Below, piece after piece: positions 6,126 through 10,321 of a DNA stretch of 10,321 nt. Every line of letters begins with the position of its first letter. Positions within the stretch are counted from its first letter, which is position 1. Source of the DNA: Pirellulales bacterium (GTDB lineage Bacteria > Planctomycetota > Planctomycetia > Pirellulales > Thermoguttaceae); contig JAUWJC010000107.1 of assembly GCA_030607895.1 (NCBI GenBank), positions 1-10,321 of the forward strand, given 5' to 3'. Made by a program: the position numbers and the translations under genes. The notes beneath the pieces were generated by a model. The model was given only the letters and a program-made list of their open reading frames with translations. It did no database searches and was not told the origin of the DNA.

Positions 6126-7751
6126 CTACGAGAAATAAATCCAAACCGCGCCGACGATGGCCAGAATACCGGCAGTCAGGACGATTGAGATTCGTTTCCC
6201 CTTTTTCTCCTCGGCCGACTCCGGCCCCGTGCGCTTCAGCGTGGCGAAGGTCAGCCCGGCCAGCTTCTCCTCCGACTCGGGCGGCGCGGTGTAGCTTACC
6301 AACACGAGCACGCCCGTGCAAATGAGGAACAGGAAAAGGGCAAAGTGGAGGAAGTTGATCTGCCCATACGCCAGCAGCCACTGCCAATCGAGCTTATCGA
6401 GCGATTCCTGATGCAACTGGGCCATCAGCTTGCCCATCCCCAGCACGAATCCGGTCAACAGGCAGGCGATAGCCCCGCGAGCGTTCGCCCGCCGCCAGAA
6501 AACGCCGATCAGGAATACCGCGGCAATCGGCGGTGAGATGTAGGCCGGGACGTTTTGCAGGTAGACGTACAGAACGTCGGAGATGTGCTTCATCAGGGGA
6601 ATCCATAGCAACCCCAGGGCCACAAGCACCACGGTGGCCAGTTGTCCCACCAGGACCAGCCGCCGCTCGGAGGTGTCGGGAAACAGCTTCTTGTAGACGT
6701 CCAAGGTGATCAGCGTGGAACAGGAGTTAAACACCGACGAGAGCGAACTCATCAGCGCGGCAAGCAGCCCGGCCACTACCAGGCCCCGCAACCCCATGGG
6801 CAGCATCGCGCCGATGAGCACCGGCAGAGCCTGATCGGGCTCCGCTAGTTCCAGCCGGCCGGAGGCGGCCAGTGCGGCGGCCACCACGCCGGGAATGACG
6901 AACAGAAACAGCGGAAGCTGCTTCAGATAACCGGCAAACAGCGTGCCATAGCGTGCCTGCGTCTCGTCCCTGGCCGAGAGCACACGCTGCACGATGAATT
7001 GGTCCGTACACCAGTACCACACGCCGACTATCGGCGCGCCGAAGAGGATACCCGTCCAGGGGAAGTCGGGGTCGGACATCGGTTTCCACATGCTGCGGAA
7101 CCCGTGCCCGGTGGCTTCCCACATCACGTCCCAGCCACCCAGTTCCATCAGTCCGGCCGCAGTCACGGCAATCGAGCCGCCGATCAACACGAAGCATTGC
7201 AGCAGGTCGGTATAGAGCACGGCCCGCAGCCCGCCAAGCACCGTGTAAATGCCGGTGGCCGTGACCACGATCAACGCGCCGGTCCAGAACGGAACACCGA
7301 TTGCCTCGAATACGATTCCGCCGGCGGCGATGGTGACGGATATCTTGGTAAGCACGTACCCAATGATGGAGACGATGGCCAGGTACCATCGGGCGCCGGA
7401 GGAGTAGCGGCGCTCGAGAAATTCGGGCATGGTGAACACGCCGCTACGAATGTAGAAGGGCACGAAGACCCAGCCGAGCAGCAGCAGGACCAGCGAGGCC
7501 TGCACTTCGAACTGGCCCATCGCCACGCCGCTTTTTGCGCCCGTGCCGGCCAGCCCGCCCAGATGCTCGGAGCCGATGTTCGAGGCAAACAGCGAGGCCC
7601 CGATCACGAACCATCCCACGTTCCGCCCGGCCAGGAAATAACCTGCCGAAGTCTCGCGCCCGGTCCGGTTCCGCCACGTTACCCAGTAGGCTATGCCGAA
7701 GACGAGTACGAAGTAGAGTCCGATCGAGACCCAATCCAACGGTCCGAGCAT
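6126..7751 (-). CDS. SGLT-type sodium/sugar symporter (SSS family)
   Basis: This 541-residue inner-membrane protein has about fourteen helices and belongs to the sodium:solute symporter family, close to the SGLT branch. It carries SNIGSEHLGGLAGTGAKSG (57-75), the SSS signature region GGLRAVLYTDLLQ (173-185), WYWCTDQFIVQRVLSA (245-260), GYLKQLP (274-280), MSSLSSVFNS (334-343) and YISPPIAAVFLIGVFWRR (404-421). By eye against human SGLT1, the sugar-site residues are kept: H63, E82, Y246, W247, K277 and Q399. The serines of the sodium site in helix 8 (S335, S336 region) are also kept. Uptake of glucose, galactose or a similar sugar with Na+ is therefore likely. The ATG has AAGGA 7 nt upstream; the stop is TAG. 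It is downstream of the GH95-like gene on the same strand and probably cotranscribed with it. Confidence 0.95.
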   Translation of the reverse strand: MLGPLDWVSIGLYFVLVFGIAYWVTWRNRTGRETSAGYFLAGRNVGWFVIGASLFASNIGSEHLGGLAGTGAKSGVAMGQFEVQASLVLLLLGWVFVPFYIRSGVFTMPEFLERRYSSGARWYLAIVSIIGYVLTKISVTIAAGGIVFEAIGVPFWTGALIVVTATGIYTVLGGLRAVLYTDLLQCFVLIGGSIAVTAAGLMELGGWDVMWEATGHGFRSMWKPMSDPDFPWTGILFGAPIVGVWYWCTDQFIVQRVLSARDETQARYGTLFAGYLKQLPLFLFVIPGVVAAALAASGRLELAEPDQALPVLIGAMLPMGLRGLVVAGLLAALMSSLSSVFNSCSTLITLDVYKKLFPDTSERRLVLVGQLATVVLVALGLLWIPLMKHISDVLYVYLQNVPAYISPPIAAVFLIGVFWRRANARGAIACLLTGFVLGMGKLMAQLHQESLDKLDWQWLLAYGQINFLHFALFLFLICTGVLVLVSYTAPPESEEKLAGLTFATLKRTGPESAEEKKGKRISIVLTAGILAIVGAVWIYFS

Positions 7752-7790
7752 TGTTCGGTCCTTTTTCGGCCCAAACCCCGACTTGCACCC

Positions 7791-7961
7791 TTACCGTTCC
7801 GCGGGCGGCAACAGCGAATAAGTCCGGCCCGGTTGGGTGTCGAACACAATCGTGTCGCCATCCATGGCATGTTTGACGATTTCGCGCGAGGCACGCTCCA
7901 TAACCAGAACATCCGCCGGCTGCCAGGGGTTTTTGACTTTGCACGTCCCGCCCACTCGCTA
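7791..7961 (-). pseudogene. In-frame C-terminal remnant of the GH95-like gene after a TAG
   Basis: Directly after the TAG (7961-7959) that ends the hydrolase reading frame, the same frame stays open for 55 codons to a TAA at 7793-7791. The predicted peptide begins RVGGTCKVKNPWQPADVLV and later has DGDTIVFDTQPGRTYSL. This matches the usual last strands of GH95-like proteins: a GG-x-C-x-V-x-NPW segment, then F-x-T-x-x-G-x-x-Y-x-L. It has no ribosome site of its own. With it, the hydrolase would be 797 codons counting the TAG, and the gap to the symporter falls from 207 to 39 nt. The TAG is most simply a one-base change, for example from TCG (Ser), or a sequence error; readthrough is possible. 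Confidence 0.8.
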
Positions 7962-10184
7962 CTTGATCCGCACGCGGCGGACTTCCTTCCCCACGTGCGC
8001 GGCCGACACTTCAAACGCAACGACGGCCAACAGACCGCTGAACTGATCGGTGACGGTTGCCCCCTTCGGCACGCCGGCGTAGAGATGGATTCGCCCCGGC
8101 CACGAGAGCACCCTTCCCTGCGGGCCGAGATACGGCTTCTCCAACATGCCAAGATACAGGCGGATACGATGGAGGTAGCCTTTCCGCATGCTGGGTTCCT
8201 TGTCCGGAATCGCCCGATAGCTGCGGCGGGCCATTTCGAGCAGTTCCGGGGGCGAGTCGAGGCTGATATCTTCCGCCCAAAGCACCATTATCAGGTTGGC
8301 CGTGATGTTGTACTTGCGCAAGCGCGGAGCGTCGCGGACATCACAGAAGACGAGCCCCTTGTCGGTTTTGAGGGTTGGATAAGGGGCAAGATGTTCGACG
8401 ATCTCGCGCCATCGGGCCCGATGCTCGGCATCGACCCCCAATATCTCCGACGCCTGAATGCACGCCTTCAGATGGTACTTCGTAAAACTCAGCGCCCCGA
8501 CCGAATCGCGATTCAACCGGAACTTGGGCGTGAAGCCCCAGTGCTCCTGCGACACGGTTGGCACCACGTGGTAGCAACCGTCGTCGCCCTTTTTTGCATA
8601 GTCGGCATGGAACAAGGCGCCCTCGCGCATCATCGGATACGCCCGCTTGCGAAGGATTTCCTTATCCTTCGTGTACTGGAAGATGTGCCAGAACGGCTGA
8701 AGCATCAGGGCCGTGTTTTCGATGCCGAACGCCCAGGTGCCGTTGCCGTAGACCCCGCGGTCGTGCTTGATGGGGTAATGCACAAGCGGAAAGCAGACGC
8801 CCTGGCAACCGTACACTTCGCGTGCGTTCCGCCTCAAGGCCGGCAGCATCCCCTCGAACATCAGCAGGCGTGGCTCCAGCGAAGCGGCCGCGCCGCTGAC
8901 AACCGTGGGTAGGAAGTAACTCTCATTAAAATGATAGTCGCCGTGCCAGGTCGTGGCGTCGGCATATTTGCACGAGGTGGCGTTGTAGTGCATCACTCGG
9001 GAGTTGTGCCAGGCCTCCGCCTGTTTGTCGGTGACTTTCGCGCTGTCGTCGAAGACGGCATCCGGGCCGCTCTTCTGGGCGTCGAGCAGTATTTTTCTGG
9101 CGGCGGCCATCGGATCGGCGGCGTCGCGCGTGGTTACAACCGCAACGTACAGAACAAACGAGCCCGAGCCGCCGTCCAACGTGGCGGTCGCCAGAGCGCC
9201 ATATTCCGCGTCGTTTACCCGCTCGGCCGACCTCCGCGTCTCTTTGAGCCAGCCGACCATCGACTTGTAGGCCTCGGGCGTAATCGGATGGACCACGGCG
9301 TCTTCGCCCGTCCCGACCGCCTTGGCGTCGGTCTTAACCTTGTACGACGGGCCGTCAATAACGCCCATCATCACGTACTCGAATCCCTTGGGGAACGTCT
9401 TTTCCGCGTGAAAACGCTGGCGGACCCAGAAGAAACGGCCGTCGGTTCCGGTTTCAGGCGCGGCCATTGGACCGTTTTGGGGCCGGTCCCGGCTGTAATC
9501 GTAGTTCGTTTTGCCGCCCCGGTGGACGATATCCGAAATGCTCGTGTCTAGCGGCGTGGTGTCTTTGTGGCGGTAGAACTGCACTCGGACCGGTTGCGAG
9601 AGTCCCGCATATTCACCACGCAGTACCAGTAAGTTCTTTGTTCTGTGCAGAAGTCCCCAGAGTGCGGCCTTCGCGTTGCCCTTCTTGGCCTTGGCTACCA
9701 TGAGGCCCTTGTGGCCCGTGCCTACTACATACTTGTCGTGTCCACGCAACTCGTCAATGCGGACGATCACTTGCCCGACCGGCTTGGGACAAGGGAAATC
9801 GTATGCGGAGTAGAGGGCTTGTGGTGAGTCGGGCAACCCCAGATCGCTTCTGCGGCCGATCTTGCCCTCGAAGCGCACACGCCGCACGTCCTCCAATGTG
9901 ATTATCTTTTTCGTGTCGCCGAAGTAGCGCCGGTCCCAAACGTCGTTCTTGGCCATGCTGAACGTCATGGCACGGGGCTGGTTCCAGAAGCTGATCTCCG
10001 TATCGTCGTTGTAGAGCCGGACTATCGGCGACGTGGGGCCGGTCATATAGGCCCGGCTCTCCACATTGCCTCGATCCGCCCGCGTGCCCCGCTTCCCAAT
10101 AATTGTCGGCGGATCGGCCGACCCCGTTCGATGAGTTGCGATCAACCCGATAAGCATCAGAGCAAGAGAGAGAAAACGTTGCAT
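7959..10184 (-). CDS. Secreted GH95-like glycoside hydrolase, interrupted near the C-terminus
   Basis: The predicted protein has 741 residues. Residues 1-23 form a Sec signal peptide (MQRFLSLALMLIGLIA core, cleavage near GSA). An N-terminal beta-sandwich (about 45-380, with FWNQPRAMTFSMAKNDVWDRR at 66-86) is followed by an (alpha/alpha)6-barrel region (about 385-680) with TWHGDYHFNESYF (411-423), YGCQG-x-CFPLVHYP (458-471), NGTWAFGIENT (481-491) and PTVSQEHWG (542-550), then a C-terminal sandwich start (GRIHLYAGVPKG, 697-708). GH95 enzymes are alpha-L-fucosidases or galactosidases. E547 may match the general acid, but the N-x-N pair is N-E-S (420-422) and no QIDGNFG motif is seen, so the substrate may differ. 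The start at 10184 has GAGG 5 nt upstream and precedes the signal peptide; an ATG at 10223 would add 13 residues. The stop is an in-frame TAG within the last domain. Confidence 0.88.
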   Translation of the reverse strand: MQRFLSLALMLIGLIATHRTGSADPPTIIGKRGTRADRGNVESRAYMTGPTSPIVRLYNDDTEISFWNQPRAMTFSMAKNDVWDRRYFGDTKKIITLEDVRRVRFEGKIGRRSDLGLPDSPQALYSAYDFPCPKPVGQVIVRIDELRGHDKYVVGTGHKGLMVAKAKKGNAKAALWGLLHRTKNLLVLRGEYAGLSQPVRVQFYRHKDTTPLDTSISDIVHRGGKTNYDYSRDRPQNGPMAAPETGTDGRFFWVRQRFHAEKTFPKGFEYVMMGVIDGPSYKVKTDAKAVGTGEDAVVHPITPEAYKSMVGWLKETRRSAERVNDAEYGALATATLDGGSGSFVLYVAVVTTRDAADPMAAARKILLDAQKSGPDAVFDDSAKVTDKQAEAWHNSRVMHYNATSCKYADATTWHGDYHFNESYFLPTVVSGAAASLEPRLLMFEGMLPALRRNAREVYGCQGVCFPLVHYPIKHDRGVYGNGTWAFGIENTALMLQPFWHIFQYTKDKEILRKRAYPMMREGALFHADYAKKGDDGCYHVVPTVSQEHWGFTPKFRLNRDSVGALSFTKYHLKACIQASEILGVDAEHRARWREIVEHLAPYPTLKTDKGLVFCDVRDAPRLRKYNITANLIMVLWAEDISLDSPPELLEMARRSYRAIPDKEPSMRKGYLHRIRLYLGMLEKPYLGPQGRVLSWPGRIHLYAGVPKGATVTDQFSGLLAVVAFEVSAAHVGKEVRRVRIK

Positions 10185-10234
10185 GACTACCTCGGCTGGA
10201 AATAGGGGGGAAGTGGTAAACACATGTCAGGATG

Positions 10235-10263
10235 AATATACCAAAGGCAATCAACCGGGGCAA
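10235..10263 (-). promoter_or_regulatory. Sigma70-like promoter of the hydrolase-symporter operon
   Basis: On the minus strand TTGCCC (10263-10258) is followed after 17 bp by TATATT (10240-10235), matching four of six and five of six consensus bases. Transcription near 10228 would give a leader of about 45 nt before the ATG at 10184, which would exclude the longer start at 10223 as practical because almost no leader would remain. Confidence 0.5.
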
Positions 10264-10283
10264 TTCGCGACGGCCCATCGCTG

Positions 10284-10321
10284 CGTTTAGCCCCGACGGC
10301 CACGTCGGGAGCGCTCCCGAC
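10284..10321. repeat. Second copy of the dispersed hairpin element, cut by the window edge
   Basis: The 26 nt 10284-10309 (starting CGTTTAGCCCCGACGG) are identical to 4273-4298 on the same strand, including the hairpin CCCGACG-GCCA-CGTCGGG (10292-10309). Here it runs straight into an 18-bp perfect palindrome GTCGGGAGCGCTCCCGAC (10304-10321), so the GTCGGG segment can pair with either side. It lies just upstream of the operon promoter. Confidence 0.9.

Noticed and set aside
7959..7961. Reassigned TAG codon (for example pyrrolysine) as explanation of the hydrolase stop
   Set aside because: The adjacent symporter uses TAG as a normal stop, and nothing in the window suggests a recoding system; mutation, error or simple readthrough is more economical.
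7691..8152. A minus-strand 153-residue frame bridging the hydrolase end and symporter start
   Set aside because: It is Arg/Ser-rich and out of frame with both genes; the conserved reading of the gap is instead the post-TAG frame ending at 7791.
6999..8912. A 637-residue plus-strand open frame over the symporter and hydrolase
   Set aside because: It spans two real minus-strand genes and their junction, and shows no domain; stop-free length is due to high GC.

Overview
The window is a GC-rich piece of bacterial chromosome, most likely from a planctomycete (Pirellulales-like, probably an environmental genome). This is inferred from protein character: a GH95-like secreted glycosidase beside an SGLT-type symporter, an SMP-30 family protein, and an Nramp-fold transporter carrying GSGE instead of DPGN. 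The dispersed intergenic hairpins fit the same picture. No rRNA or tRNA gene, CRISPR array, transposase or phage gene was seen, and nothing marks a defence or mobile system.

Layout, left to right: an Nramp-like membrane transporter (minus, 24-1499); a 14-bp minisatellite with inverted copies (1537-1700); an exported SMP-30/gluconolactonase-like protein (minus, 1769-2662); a divergent intergenic region with a sigma70-like promoter; a soluble PAS-histidine kinase (plus, 2990-4177); a 36-bp tandem duplication ending in a hairpin (4224-4298); a thiamine-diphosphate enzyme of the acetolactate synthase superfamily (plus, 4322-5956) with its own terminator; a large inverted repeat between convergent genes (6021-6096); an SGLT-type sodium/sugar symporter (minus, 6126-7751); a secreted GH95-like glycoside hydrolase (minus, 7959-10184) with a promoter upstream; and a second copy of the dispersed hairpin at the right edge.

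The hydrolase and symporter look like one operon: an exported enzyme would release sugar and a sodium symporter with an intact SGLT-type sugar site would take it up. The SMP-30 protein could act on a sugar lactone, but no link to that operon is shown by the sequence. The most notable observation is that the hydrolase frame is cut by an in-frame TAG. The same frame then continues for 55 codons that read like the normal end of this family (GGTC-x-VKNPW, then a T-x-x-G-x-TY-x-L strand) and ends in TAA 39 nt before the symporter. The gene is therefore either freshly broken, read through, or affected by a sequence error.
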